Of a stretch of 64,000 nucleotides of DNA, positions 1-11,816 are shown piece after piece; within the stretch, counting starts at the first letter, position 1, and every line of letters starts with the position of its first letter. A program made the position numbers and the translations under genes. The stretch covers positions 2,208 to 66,207 of the forward strand of contig MU130623.1 of NCBI GenBank assembly GCA_015039465.1. The letters are read 5' to 3'. The notes under the pieces were generated by a model. The model ran no database searches, had not been told where the DNA came from, and saw only the letters and a program-made list of their open reading frames with translations. This DNA is from Phlegmacium glaucopus. Taxonomy: Eukaryota > Basidiomycota > Agaricomycetes > Agaricales > Cortinariaceae.

Positions 1-2640
1 GCCCCATCCGGCTCATAAATTGGACAATCTCCAATCTTCGCTGATCAGTAAGTGGGAGGCAAGTTAGGATGGTCTTACTGTTGCTCCTCAAGTTTGAGAC
101 CTGCCATCAACCACGCAGTTTCTCCTGCAACCCCCCGCTCTGGCTCTTTTAACAAATGGAGTCTCTTCTCAGCCAACATTGGTGCTGGCCACAGGTAAGA
201 AGTCTCATAATATATCAACGGAGTGAACTAACCTTTGTTAATGCTTGAACTCATTACATTCATCGCGGCCGGCCACTCAGTGCGTCGCACTTCAGCATCC
301 GAGATTTCAGCCTCCCATAGTGCCAGCTGCTCATGGGTCAGCACTCTCGATAAATCCTTAAAGTACTCTGCGCTTTCCAGCTCATTTTTGATGGCCCGGT
401 TATATTTCTTGATGATGGTTCGGGCTATTATTATAAATTCAAGTTTGAAATTGAATAACCATGAAAGAATCCCGACTCACTGATCGAAACAATTTTCTTC
501 CAGTTGCTATCATTCATGTGGTCATCGAGAACCTCCGATCGGTGGGCAAGAGATGCTGTTCACATGCTCGGGGAAATGCTGTTCAAAGTACTCCATAGTG
601 TCTCCAGGATTTCCCCATCCACCATCCCTGCCCCTTTCATGAAGCTAGTCGCAAACTGGAAGAAACAAGAATCTTGGTGGCCATGGACATGAAACATCCC
701 GATAGCCTTTTCAAACTCAACCGGGGGGAAGGAAATATAAGGGCTGGCAGCAAAACACATTTGTATCTGCTTGTAGTATTGACAGACAATGTCATAGATC
801 TCCAACACCTTGCGGATTCCGACACAGTTGGTGGTTTGGAATGTTTCTGATAGGGAGTAGTCGATGCACTTCTGCTGTTCGCCCTTTGTAAAATTCACAC
901 AACTCGATGGAGAGTAGCAACCATGGCGAGCACATGCATGCACTGCGATGCCGGTGATGTCTTTAATTCCCGATCCAGTGTTTGAGTCCAGAATCGCCCG
1001 AAAACCACTGTCCAACGATTCACAAGGATCTTTCTAAGAGATTAATTCAGAGGTGTGCTGGTCACCATTAACAAGAAGAATGACTTCTTTTGTTTCCTTG
1101 GCAAGTTTTATGTGACTAGCGTAGGGCGCTGTTGCAGTCATCATCCCTTCTCCATCGGTTAACCACACATCGTCATGAGGCCTTGTTTGCTTGATGTGAT
1201 CGGCTGTGAAGTTTCCATCCACCACGAAGCTTCGCATTGTTTCATGACTGGAATATTTCTTTAAGCATTTATTTAACATTAAGTAAAGTCTCTTACGCAG
1301 TGTATCGACTCAGATGATCGGCCAGGAGGTTGACACCCGGTTGAGGACAGGCAGCACAAAAGAGAGCCATCAAACCTTTGCTGGGGGTCACCAGCCGGTG
1401 GCCGATCCCGAACCACTTCCTCAGCTTGAGGTTCCTCCATTGTCGTGTTGCCCAACGAAATTCATTGTATCGGTTCGGTACCGAGTGAGGAAATGCAGGA
1501 TTCGTCAATCTTCGCAGTTTCTGATAATATTGATAGGCCGATGTCTTGCATTCAAGATTTGACAACCAATAGTCATCCAGACAGTGAAAGCTGAAAACAG
1601 TCTTGATCTTCTCGTAGCTTGCAGCCAGCATCTGCAAATCTAACAAGTGTTCGTCCGGTTTGCCAACTTTCTCAGCGTCATCTGGCCTGCCGGCTTTCGC
1701 TGCTTTTTCCAAACACGCACACCAGATAGCAGGGAGTGAAATCAAGCCTGATGCATCGACAATAAGAATATGCTGAATCTCCAAGTCGTCCATTGTGGGG
1801 GTCGGGGTCCTGAGCGGGACAGGGTCGGTTTGTAACATTGGGATATCTTGCCATTCAGGGTCTTCAGGATCATAGTCAACGTTGGTTGAGTCAGAGTCCA
1901 CCGAGTTACTTTGATGTGGCTGGAGTTCAGGCCATCGCAGCGGAGGGTTCTCAGTTCCCAAATCATCCTCCTTATCCTTTTGTGTCTCAAGGACACAACA
2001 TGCCCCCAGTAAGACCCCTTGAGATGGGCAATTCCCTCCCATATGGCCGACAGATAGTCGCACACCCACCTCCCATAAACCAGCATCTTGGAAAAACCGG
2101 CCGGTCCATTTCTGTAATCAGTGATAGATAAGTTGTTCATGAGTTGTACAACAGCATTCCCGACAAAACATAGGCCAGCTCAGACAACACAAACATCGCC
2201 AACGGGCTAAATTTCGGCAGCAGGTGCAGATTTTCACCTCATTCCCTTCAGTACGGAGCAAACGTTCCAGGTAGGCTGATCTCTTCGGTAGCCATTGCCG
2301 CATATAATCGTTCTGACTCTGTTCAAAAATCAGCTCAGCACAGATTGCGTATAGAATTTAATACATTCCCATATGCTGCTCGCACTTCTTCATCAGTCGG
2401 CAAGGTGGCATCCAGGTACATCGAGTAATCGGTTTCCCCTAAGTCATTTTCTTCACCGTAATGTCTGAGTGGCACAGATGGGGGTTCAGGGACCAGGAGT
2501 GGTTGCTTAGAGGGAGCGCTGCGGGAGGAACATTGCATTGGCTTGTATGTCTTGCCAGTGTTGACAGTTCGGCCCCCACTCCTTCGATAAGATCCTTCCT
2601 GAAACTTATCTGGGATTCTTTGGGCTTTGCAGGACGACAT
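1..2640 (-). pseudogene. KDZ (Kyakuja-Dileera-Zisupton) transposase with CxC2 cysteine cluster, decayed; runs off the left edge
   Basis: A KDZ-superfamily DNA transposase read leftwards. In order: a start at 2640 (MSSCKAQR), the CxC2 cysteine cluster at 2140-2230 (C-T-C-C, W-R-C-L-C-C, C-R-E-C-C, H), the first catalytic block VVDGNFTADH near 1210, the ACARHGC block near 930, YDIVCQY near 800, and HVHGHQDSCFFQ followed by GAGMVDGEILETLW near 600-700. Helical C-terminal exons follow at about 240-420 and down to base 1. Three in-frame stops interrupt otherwise continuous homologous reading (TGA 2118-2120, TAG 1034-1036, TGA 560-562), and there is a small frameshift near 2340 where RNLC should run into AELIFEQ. 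Both TGA codons fit CGA to TGA changes. The motifs make the family secure; the gene cannot encode an intact protein. Intron positions are approximate. Confidence 0.85.
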
Positions 2641-4298
2641 TAGAGGGATGATAAAATTTGTGTACCTGGTCTTATAAACTACTGGCCATCCCCACCTCGT
2701 TGCAAATGTGTGGCCTAGCACATTGCAAACCACGTTGCATTCAAACTTAAGTGAGTAATGTCCCACAACCCACAACCCATGAGTTGAGAAAATGCCCATA
2801 GCCGATTTGGTCACCCAAACAGGGGGGGACTCCCATGGCCATTCGTCCATTGGGTCTACTATGCAAGCGGTTGATATTTAGTCCCAATTGCACCTAACAA
2901 TGTTATTTGGGTCGATGCACCCATAGTATACCCCGCCCAATCGCAGACCAGCCAGATAATACTCGGGTCAATCCACCCGAACACCCCGGGGCAATGTGCT
3001 TCATCATGATTTTGCCGACGGCAGTTGATTATGTAATATTATAGCAAGTAGAAAATTTTTGCTTACCAATCGGCAGTCACTCATTCTTCACACAATGGGC
3101 CAAATCGGCAAAGGTCAGCTCGTACAATACCGCGCAAATGCTGGTTTCCCCTGGAAGATCGGTACATATGTTGGCCAATACTGGAAAAACATGAAGGAGC
3201 GCAAACACATCCCTGGCGTAGGTCGTCGGTATAAGGTATTTGTTTTCGCTGATCGTTGGGTCTGCTTATTCCAAAACCCCTTGTTACAGAGCGTGCCTGT
3301 GTGGAATAAAGTAAGTCGATATCCTCCCTTGGATGTTAGGCCAATTGCCGACAATAAACTCTTAAGCGAATCATTGGACATTTGGTCCAGATAGGGAGGC
3401 GTCGGAAAAACCATCTGGCTGTTCCCCTGAAATGTGTTAGAAAAATTTAGCGTTCGGACAATATTACCATTTTCTACAATATGCAGCCGATTTCAGAGAT
3501 GTATTTTACGTATATTCTGCATTGAATTCTGGTGGTCACCCAAAACCCAGGCAGCATTGGGACTGCATTGTGGGTTGTCGCCCGAATGCCCAGGAAGCAT
3601 TCTGGCTGGAATTGAGTTCCCAGTGGTGGTGACCGGAATGCCAGTGTCCATTCTGTCCTGATCCGGTAGGCCCAGAATATGTTTTGGCTGATTTGGTAGC
3701 CAGCTGGCAGTCTGGTCAGACCTGAATTGAGAATTGAATCGGTAGCCAGAAAATATTCTGGGACTACCAGGTCCGAACTGAATCGAAATATTGGGTCTGA
3801 CCGGTAGGCCCACAATATTGTAAATCGGTTCCGACCCGGTAGGCCCATTGTCCAGCTACCGTTTTAGTTCTCAAGTCGGGTTTTAGTTCTCAAGTCGGGT
3901 CTTACCCAATTGCCCACAATATTATCCTGCTTGTTAACAATTATGTTCCGACCCGGTAGGCCCAGACTATTTTCTAGCTACTGATTTAGTTCTCAAATCG
4001 GGTCTGACCCGATTGCCCACAATATTATCCTGCTGGTTAAAAATTATGTTCCGACCCGGTAGGCCCAGACTATTTTGTAGCTACCAATTTTGTTCCCAAA
4101 CCGGGTCCAACCCGATTGCCTAGAATATTAATTTTCGGAGGGGCCGATTCAATTCTGAGCCGAATGTTTTCTGGTAGTAGCTGGTCCCGACTGGTGAGTC
4201 CAGTCCGACTGCCTTGGTGGGGGCATCAGCTCACCTGTCTATGACGGACATATACCAGGCATGAGCTCACTCCGCTGCTCGGACTATAGCCGTACATA
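2641..4298. other. Gene-poor stretch between transposon relics
   Basis: No convincing gene. Several overlapping open frames at 3059-3850 have no recognisable protein character and run through locally repetitive DNA. The right half holds the diverged direct repeat reported separately. It is probably decayed transposon sequence. Confidence 0.5.
3828..4135. repeat. Diverged tandem repeat, unit about 103 bp, about three copies
   Basis: The phrase GTTCCGACCCGGTAGGCCCA recurs at 3828, 3945 and 4048. Each copy is followed by a related block (AGCTAC, TTAGTTCTCAA, CGGGT, GATTGCC, AATATTA). Copies two and three are spaced exactly 103 bp. Copy one is longer because of an internal duplication of TTTTAGTTCTCAAGTCGGG. 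Shorter fragments of the same words occur back to about 3660. Confidence 0.75.
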
Positions 4299-5889
4299 AT
4301 GCGATTTCGCCTTTCGGTCTTTGACCTGAGGAATAGGGTTACCAAAGTTCAGTTCAGTTCAGTTCTTGACCTCCTCAGCCTGAACTGAACTGAACTGTTT
4401 GCATATGGTCCTGAACTGAACTGAACCATTTAAGAACTGGTTCAAACTGAACTGAACTGAAGAACCATTATAAAATCTGAAATTTTACCTTTTTATGAAA
4501 ATTTATTGTACAAAGACCTTCCTTAGCCCTTAGCCACTTGATTTCCACTCATATATGATCTCAGAACTCCTTTAGAACACAGAAAACCATTGATTTATAT
4601 TTATTTTCCTAAATAGGCAGTACTAATCTATGCTGACATAATAACATCACATACCAAGTCTGGCCATTACCTCCTTCCTTAGCCATTATTCCATGCTCAA
4701 AAGGACTGCCAAACCATTCCAATGTTCATAAATTACTGAAGGATCACTTTCCAGAAAATGTTAAGTCAAAAGAAGAGAATTGCCTGGCCTTCTAGGACCT
4801 AATGGTTCAGCAGTTCAGTTCAGTTCGAACTGCATGAACCATAAATCTCTAAATGCCTGAACCTGAACTGAACTGAACTGAATTATCAGTTCAGTTCAGT
4901 TCAGTTCAGGTTCATGAGTCAGTTCTGAACCGAACTTTGGTAACCCTACTGAGGAATGGGCTATCATATGTGAACCAGCGCCTTGATAAGCTTGCAGCTG
5001 CACGTGTAGACTTCAGGGCTCGGGGAATGCTCTCAGCACCTCTCTTTGGCGAGTTGATCGAAGTCATCGAACCAGAGCCACCACCACCACAAATGCCTGC
5101 TGACGATGATGATGATGATGGAGGAGCAGTTGATGATGATGTTCTGGGAGAGGTTTTACTTGCCCAAAAGCCTAGTAAGTAATTTGATTCCCCTCTTCCA
5201 GTGTTAAGCTCACTATTTTCACCCAAGTCCCAAACCTTCCTCGTACAGCCCCTGAGCTTGGAGCTTACCTCGCTATCCCAAATCTCTCTGCCCTGATTTC
5301 GCGTTTCCTTTATGAGCAAGAAAACCCCGATTCTGACATTCCACTGGACGATGTTCCTCTCGCAGATTGCCCACAGTTCAAGGGTAACATTCGTGTATTC
5401 CCTTCTGCAGTATCAATTTATTATGCACCTAGCGACAAATCCGGCATTCGAGGGATGTTTCGCGAGAGGATTCGGGCAGTTGACTCATGGAGAAAAGGAC
5501 CTGCGCGCCACGATTGTGTTTTTGTGGAACATAATCCTGACTTACCAGGGTTTCGAGGCCTGTATCTGGCTCGGATACGTTCTTTCTTTTCCATCACTCA
5601 TAACAAGGTGAAATATCCTTGTGCCCTTGTTTATTGGTTCTCAACGGTTGGAAACTCCCCATGTCCGGACACTGGGATGTGGATGGTTGAGCCAGACTTT
5701 GACCAAACAGGTAATCGTGCCATGTCTGTGATCCACATCGACTCGATCCTCCGTGGAGCTCACCTTATGGGAGTTTATGGTTCACAGCACTTGCCTCACC
5801 ACCTAAAATTCAATCATACCTTAGATGCCTTTCGTTATTTTTATGTAAACAAGTATATAGACCACCATTCTCACGAAATAGCATTTTAA
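4299..5889 (+). pseudogene. Plavaka-like transposon protein, 3' part, split by a hAT MITE
   Basis: Joining across the MITE at 4334-4948 gives a sensible reading (MRFRLSVFDLRN, then GLSYVNQRLDKL). It continues through an acidic stretch at 5080-5140, an intron near 5178-5225, and a long C-terminal region. That region includes PRHDCVFVEHN, YPCALVYWF, DTGMWMVEPD, SVIHIDSILRGAHL and the terminal FYVNKYIDHHSHEIAF, ending at 5889. This tail is the kind found at the C-terminus of the abundant Plavaka-type transposon proteins of Agaricomycetes; the family is recalled, not searched. A stop precedes the first ATG, so the upstream part is already degraded. Confidence 0.6.
4334..4948. mobile_element. hAT-type non-autonomous element (MITE), 615 bp
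   Basis: Perfect terminal inverted repeats TAGGGTTACCAAAGTTC (left) and its complement (right) begin with the TAGGG typical of hAT ends. They are flanked by an exact 8-bp target duplication CTGAGGAA at 4326-4333 and 4949-4956. Both subterminal zones are packed with GTTCAGTTCAG / GAACTGAACTG repeats. There is no coding capacity. It interrupts the Plavaka-like relic. Confidence 0.93.
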
Positions 5890-6812
5890 AACATGTTGGC
5901 TCACTGTCTGTCATAATTTTTTGAGACGGTTAAGGATGATTTTAGTTGCCAAAGACCATTTATTTCCGAAAGAATGATAAGACATGTAATAATGGCAAAG
6001 CTTCTCATCCAAAGCCAAAGCCCAATAAAGATTATTATCCCAAAGCCAAAGATCAGTAGAGATTTTTGCCTCAAAGCGAAGACCATCAAAGACCCTCAAC
6101 CCTGAGACAAAGATGTGAAAGATCATAATTCCAGAGCCAAAGATCCCAAAGAATAACCTGCCGTTTTCCTGATGTTATGATAGTCGGTAAAAGGTAAACC
6201 AGTGGCGGTATTCATGTTGCAACTCACAGTGTAGGAAGAGGTGGACTATTCTTTGCGCCTAAGCCATTAATGCTCCTCCCAATCAATCAACCCTCCAAAC
6301 AGTTTCGTTCACTTCCTCTGCCGATAAGCTGACTATAGCCCAGTCCATTAAAATGATAGGGAAATCAGGATTGACCGCCGCAACATTGACGACCTGACGG
6401 ATGCCATCTATAGATCCAAGTTCAAAACCTACATGCTAAATTCCAGCAGCCTTCAAGGCGTCGATAGTTTCAACAAGGTTCCTCAGTGGTCGGAATACTG
6501 GCAGTGAAACAGAAGCCTTCAAAATGGTATTGATAACTTGCTCGCTATAATGAACCACTCTTTCGTTCAGTGTACAGCGGTCTGCAGTTCATGGAAGGTC
6601 TTGATCCTCAATGTTTTATCTAGTCAAGGGTTTACTAAGAGAAAGTGAGAGATTGTGTGAGACCCCAAGGTATGAGTAGGTCGAGATTTCTCACCTCACT
6701 TTGCATTGGTTTTCAATCGTTGCAAAGCCATGTAGGTTGCCATGCCAATGTAGGAGTCTCAATGAAGGAAAGTTGTCTCCATAAAAGGAAAGGCGCGCAA
6801 TTCTACAAAGAG
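5890..6812. other. No gene recognised; purine-rich simple-sequence tract
   Basis: At 5985-6155 there is an irregular CAAAG / CCAAAGCC-rich simple-sequence tract that creates spurious minus-strand open frames. The segment 6740-6796 resembles 21560-21624, the sequence left of the Ngaro insertion, so it belongs to the duplicated fibrillarin locus. Nothing else is supportable. Confidence 0.5.
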
Positions 6813-7053
6813 CCCTCGTTGAAGGATGCCCAACTACACCGCATGCTGCTTTCCCTGGTTGATGTAATTTTCGCCGACGTCGCACAGCCAGATCAAGCCC
6901 GAATTGTCATTTACAATGCACAGAGCTTCCTGTAACCCTAGAACCGTATGAGAGAGACCACGCGATGGTTTCTGGTGCGTATTTAGTCCCAATTGCCCTT
7001 CCATCTGATCTCTGAAATTTATCTTCTAGCAACCTCACACGGTTCCAACTTGA
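6813..7053 (+). pseudogene. Fibrillarin 3' fragment (copy a)
   Basis: It matches the fibrillarin tail at 35260-35639: the residues [22 protein letters not shown] and NAQSFL, then an abrupt jump to [12 protein letters not shown] and the terminal intron and stop. Relative to the longer copy, about 125 bp are deleted between the NAQSFL and EPYERD segments. Everything upstream of the VEDA block is also missing, so only a relic remains. It sits directly upstream of PMT2 copy a, the same order as at 34773-39820. Confidence 0.85.
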
Positions 7054-7488
7054 TTGTGATTTCCAGGACACCAGTTTTTTTTCCCTATTCGCTTTGCTAT
7101 CGTAAAAGTATCTACGTAGTCGAGTGCTTTTTCTCTTCCTGAGTCCTGACTCCTGACTAAAAATATAGAGTCTAGATAGCCTCGATTACCCCATTTCGAC
7201 GTGGCATCAGTGATCATGTGCTGCAGCAGATCAGTGCCTTGACCTAACACCAGATACTCATTACCTCTCATTACACCGTCATTGAACTGTGAATTCTCCT
7301 CGTTGTCTGCAAAGTCGACCAGCGACGCGCAGCTAGGCCACACTGTTTGGAAGCCAGCTGATGAGCCCTTTTGCAGCATTCAATTTAGGGACAAGTGACC
7401 CTGACGCACCCTTCGAATTCGAAGATATTTCGCACCTAACCACCATTGGCCATCCACCAATTGAGAGGAAGGACTTCCTTTACACTAC

Positions 7489-10394
7489 ATGTCAGAAGAA
7501 AAGACTTGAACAAGAGTCAAGGCCTCGACAGGGTCGGTGCTTGGAGAGTATGACCAACAAGAAAAGGAGCGCTACGGCGATTACTATGATGACGAGGGCA
7601 AAGACGTCTACAACAAAATGCGCCCTAAGAGTGCTCGTCTAGGCAGCGGGCGTCTACCACAACTTCCATTACCGCCCCCAACATCTGTTGTAAGTTCACT
7701 CTTTTCCATTTCTTTTCGAGCACATTGACGTAACGGTGTGTTTTCAGACGGAATTTATTCTTCAAAACCTCGAACACCTCCCACCCATCATCTACACGCT
7801 TCTATCCTGTTGGACGAGGTTCCACAAAATTGGTGCATCCAATACTGTCGTTTGGGATGACGCTCATTTTGGCAAATTTGGCACGCATTATCTCAAACGC
7901 GAGTTTTACTTTGATGTCCATCCACCGCTTGGGAAGATGCTTGTGGGATTTGCAGGTCTGCTGGCAGGCTATGATGGGAACTTTGAGTTTAAGAGCGGAG
8001 AGGTGTACCCTGACAATGTTCCATATGTTGCCATGCGTGTCATGCTTGCCACGTTTGGTGTAGGCATGGTACCTTTGGCTTGGTATACGGCTGTAGAGTT
8101 GGGCATGAGTCAGTGGTCTTGCCATCTAACGGCTCTAATGGTGCTTCTTGGTAAACTTTTCATGTTTTGAGCTGCTCCCTTGTCTAATTCTTTGCTGTTC
8201 AGATCTCGGTTGGCTATGCATATCTCGATTCATACTCCTGGATTCTATGCTTCTGTTCTTCACGTTCCTTACCGTTTTCTGTTTAACAAATTCCACAACG
8301 AACAATATGAGTAAGATCTCTACAATCGTCTCTCTATACACCTTGTAATGATGGAAACATTTCATAGCTCGTTTTCTATCGACTGGTGGATATGGTTATT
8401 CCTGACTGGAGTTTCTATCGGTTGTGTAACAAGGTCTTTTTCAACCTTTCATCTTGCTAGCCCCTCGATACTAACTATTTTCAGTGTAAAAATGATCGGC
8501 CTTTTCGTGACGGCTCTCGTCGGTGTATACACCATTGAGGACCTTTGGGAGAAGTTTGGAGGCGCCAAAATGCCTATAGTAAGCGTCTTTTACGAAGGCC
8601 TCACACAGAACTTGGCCTAACGCTTTCACAGCGCGACCAAGCGAAACATTGGGGTGCTCGCATATTCTGTCTTATCATCGTGCCGATCCTTGTCTTTATG
8701 GCCTCTTTCAAAATCCATTTCTCGGTGCTCAATCACACTGGCCCTGGCGATGCTCAGATGAGCTCTCTTCCAAGCCAATCTTAAAGGCAACGATTTCGCC
8801 AAAAACCCTCTTGGTATACTTTCCGTTTTCATATTTCTACCTTGTGTTTAACCACTGGAGAGCAGAAGTCGCGTACGGTTCTAAGCTCACCCTCAAAAAC
8901 ATGGGTTGGGGTGGCGGACTTCTTCATTCACACGTCCAAACGTTCCCTGTCGGTTCAAATCAACAACAAGTTACCTGCTACCACTACAAAGACGACAACA
9001 ACAAGTTCACTATCTTGCCTCGCTGGGATGAACCTCCTTACAACCCAAACGACGCTATGAGGTTCCTCAGGAATGGTGACGTCGTTAGATTGAACCATGT
9101 TCCAACGACACGCAACCTCCATTCGCACACTGTTTTGGCGCCTGTTACAAAGTTGAACTATGAAGTTTCGTGTTATGGAAACGAGACAGTCGGTGATAAG
9201 CATGATTATTGGAAGATTGAAGTCGTGGATGATATCAACCGAGGCACTAACATCGATCGGATCCACTCACTCACGACTCGTTTGAGGATCAAGCATGAGG
9301 CTCTGGGATGTTATCTGCGTGCTGCGAATGCTGTTCTTCCGCAGTGGGGTTTCAAGCAGATCGAGGTTAGCTGTGACAAGGAGAATAATCCAAAAGATGC
9401 GCACACGTACTGGAACGTGGAGAGTCATTGGAATGACCGCTGTAAGTGCTTCGATGACGTGTTTAACTGTTGATAGTCCTCACAACCTTCCTTTTTCGTT
9501 GGCAGTACCCGCTGGCGATCACAAGTTATACAATTCACCTTTCCTCCGCGACTTCTGGCACCTCAATGTGGCGATGATGACATCCAACAATGCTCTCGTC
9601 CCCGACCCCGACAAAGAAGATATCCTCGCATCCAAACCTTTTGATTGGCCTTTCCTCCATCTCGGTTTGAGGATGTGTGGTTGGGGAGACACTCAAATCA
9701 AGTACTACCTAATGGGAACGCCAGTCGTGTGGTGGGCTAGTACGCTTAGTCTATTCGTTGCGTTTGCTACTTTGGGGGTATACCTTCTGAGATATCAGAG
9801 GAAGTATATTGATATGGATGCTCGTGAGTTGTGGTTTTCTGAATTTGGAGCATGGGGTTGGTTGTTGACGAAATTTTCTAAGGTGAATGGGATCATTTCC
9901 TATATGTCGGGAAAATAGCATTCTATGGGTGGGCGTTCCACTTTGGTGAGTTCGAGTGCAAATGCAAATGTGCGCGTTCAAATCTCATTATCTCTTAGTG
10001 CCTTTCTTGATCATGGGACATGTAACGTATCTTCACCACTATGTATGTTTGTCTTGTCTATTGTTCGCGATACAGCGCTGACTTTTTTTCTGCTTTTCCA
10101 GCTGCCAACGCTATACTTCTCTGTCCTGATGCTGTCACACGTCCTGGATCATTTCATTTTTTCTTCAAAGCGATATACAAAGAAAACAAAGAACATAGTA
10201 TTCGGCGTGCTGGCATCCATCGTCGTCTTTACCTTCTGGTGGTTCAAAGGGGTTGTTTTCGGAATCACCGGACCTATCGCGGAACACAAAGGACTACAAT
10301 GGAGGACGGTATGTGCCTTTGTCTTTTCATAGTTCCGAATTCTTTTTCTTAAAACTGGTATTGATCTTTTTAGTCATGGAATATTTATAATTGA
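7489..10394 (+). pseudogene. PMT2: PMT2-type protein O-mannosyltransferase, copy a (damaged)
   Basis: Multi-exon gene for an ER membrane dolichyl-phosphate-mannose:protein O-mannosyltransferase. Visible blocks: HFGKFGTHYLKREFYFDVHPPLGK, RFILLDSMLLFFT, the MIR-domain stretch at 8940-9440 (SNQQQVTCYHYKD, KHDYWKIEVVDD, LGCYLRAANAVLPQWGF), and a C-terminal membrane region ending SWNIYN at 10392-10394. The QQQVTCY and GGGLLHSHVQ motifs point to the PMT2 subfamily. Damage: TGA at 7507-7509 six codons after the apparent ATG (shared with copy c), a 10-bp deletion near 7780 relative to copy c, a 2-bp loss near 8765, and Asp-Asp instead of the catalytic Asp-Glu at 7856-7861. The last exon (10374-10394) survives only in this copy. 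Confidence 0.88.
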
Positions 10395-11053
10395 TTGATG
10401 TGAGTGTGAGGGGTGATAACGTTCCTGTCCCCTAGTTGTTACTGGAGTGTTGACTCTCATAGATGTGTTTGTCGCGTGTCTCCTCTAATTATAATATATA
10501 TGTTTCCCACTCAAACGAAATTTATGAAGATATGCAATACCATGAACGGTTCGACATACATTTTTAATGAGGCTCTGATATACACTCGTTTGTTTATGTA
10601 TCCTGTTCACAACGAGCAAAGTTCATGTTGTACATAATTAATCTCAGCTTTGAGTATGTATCACTCAAGTTCGAGAAATAGTTACGCTTCTATTATTGCG
10701 ATATGCTTTGCCAGTTTCGATCTTATTAGACAACCCCAATGAAAATGGGACCGGAGTACAGTATTTAATGGGTCCTTTGTACAGTATGGCCTGTTGTGCT
10801 CATTTCATCAGAAAACATGGTTTCTTAGGTCTTTGGAATATAATATACTACCCTTACAATGAGAACAGGTATTACTTTCGTGAATATCCCAGTCTTTCTA
10901 GCAGTAGAAGTACAAACTTCCAAATTGCTTCCAAATTCTGATAACTGCATTACAACGGATGGATAAAAACTCCAATCAATCAAAATCAATCCGATATTGA
11001 AGTTGCTCTCCCACACCACAGTGAATATCCCATATATGTCCCTTGCGCTCTTC
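10395..11053. other. 3' flank of PMT2 copy a and intergenic DNA
   Basis: Bases 10420-10684 match the flank downstream of PMT2 copy b (21050-21322). The match stops abruptly at 10684, where copy b continues into the fibrillarin head, so 10685 marks the left limit of the inserted GTPase block. A minus-strand open frame at 10825-11124 overlaps the predicted last intron of the micro-exon gene; I do not call it. Confidence 0.6.
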
Positions 11054-11816
11054 CTATTTGAGATGAAGCTGGAGAAGTACAGGTCAGACAGATCGAATTC
11101 GCCAATGCAGAGTGGAACATACATACACGGTTCTCCAAAGCAATCTGTATGAGTTTCTGAGCAAAAGTGGACTTGCCAGAATTCATGATGTATTCTTTCC
11201 CAAATAAGAGTTTTTTCTCTTCCTCAAAAATCTTCTCTACAGCCGCAGTGACAATTACATGCTTTCCGGATGACTTGTAAACATTGATTGCGGAGGTCAA
11301 GTACTTGATATTGGATGATGGTGCTGGGTCCCACAAATGAAATGAATACTCCAGAATGATAGCATATGCTATATGGAAATGAAAATAGAATAAAAGAGAA
11401 ATCATGGATAATCACAAACCAATACCAAACCCAGCAATTTGTTGCTTTGCAGAAGGAGAACCAACCTAAGAAGTAATATTTTGAGTGGGCAGAAATCAGC
11501 TATGACTGGCAACACTCACAAATAAGAATTGGGTGTCTAGCTGGTCCAGATTTTTTAACTAGATAGACACAGGAATTTTGCCATAAAACTGCAGAAAAAG
11601 GATTTCATGGATGTAACATTCTTGAGGAAATTGCAAAGTACATACCAACAATTCTCCTTTGAGACAGATAGTCATTGCACTCACATCCTGGTAAATAATA
11701 TGAAGAAATGCAAAAAAATAAAAATAAACATATAATAAACATGCCTGGTTTATGATATCCAATGAATTTAAACATTGAGAATGGTGGTGAACAAGTAAAA
11801 CTGAAATAATTACAAT
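11054..11816 (-). CDS. C-terminal exons of the micro-exon gene; unrecognised domain of about 149 residues
   Basis: Six exons in phase with the array. Segments include VHHHSQCLNSLDIINQ, DVSAMTICLKGELL, LKNLDQLDTQFLF, VGSPSAKQQIAGFG, and a long last-but-one exon (11127-11368) with SSNIKYLTSAINVYKSSGKH and FEEEKKLLFGKEYIMNSGKS. The final intron (11069-11126) has GTATGT, a CTGAC branch site and CCAG, and leads to LHLK and TAG. Intron 11688-11744 would use a GC donor (AG|GCATGT); reading it through also keeps the frame. I do not recognise the domain. An overlapping +1 frame is partly open but ends within the big exon. Confidence 0.55.

Noticed and set aside
3059..3848. Several overlapping open frames of about 100 codons on both strands
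   Set aside because: Overlap on both strands in repetitive DNA, no protein family resemblance.
5901..6126. Hydrophobic minus-strand frames (FGFGIIIFIGLWLW)
   Set aside because: Translation of a CCAAAG-type simple-sequence tract.
7035..7379. Minus-strand open frame of 114 codons
   Set aside because: It is antisense to the fibrillarin 3' flank and not conserved in the parallel copy at 35640.
10825..11124. Minus-strand open frame with FISNRKSARDIYGIF
   Set aside because: It overlaps a well-formed predicted intron (GTATGT, CTGAC, CCAG) in a different phase; kept only as an alternative.
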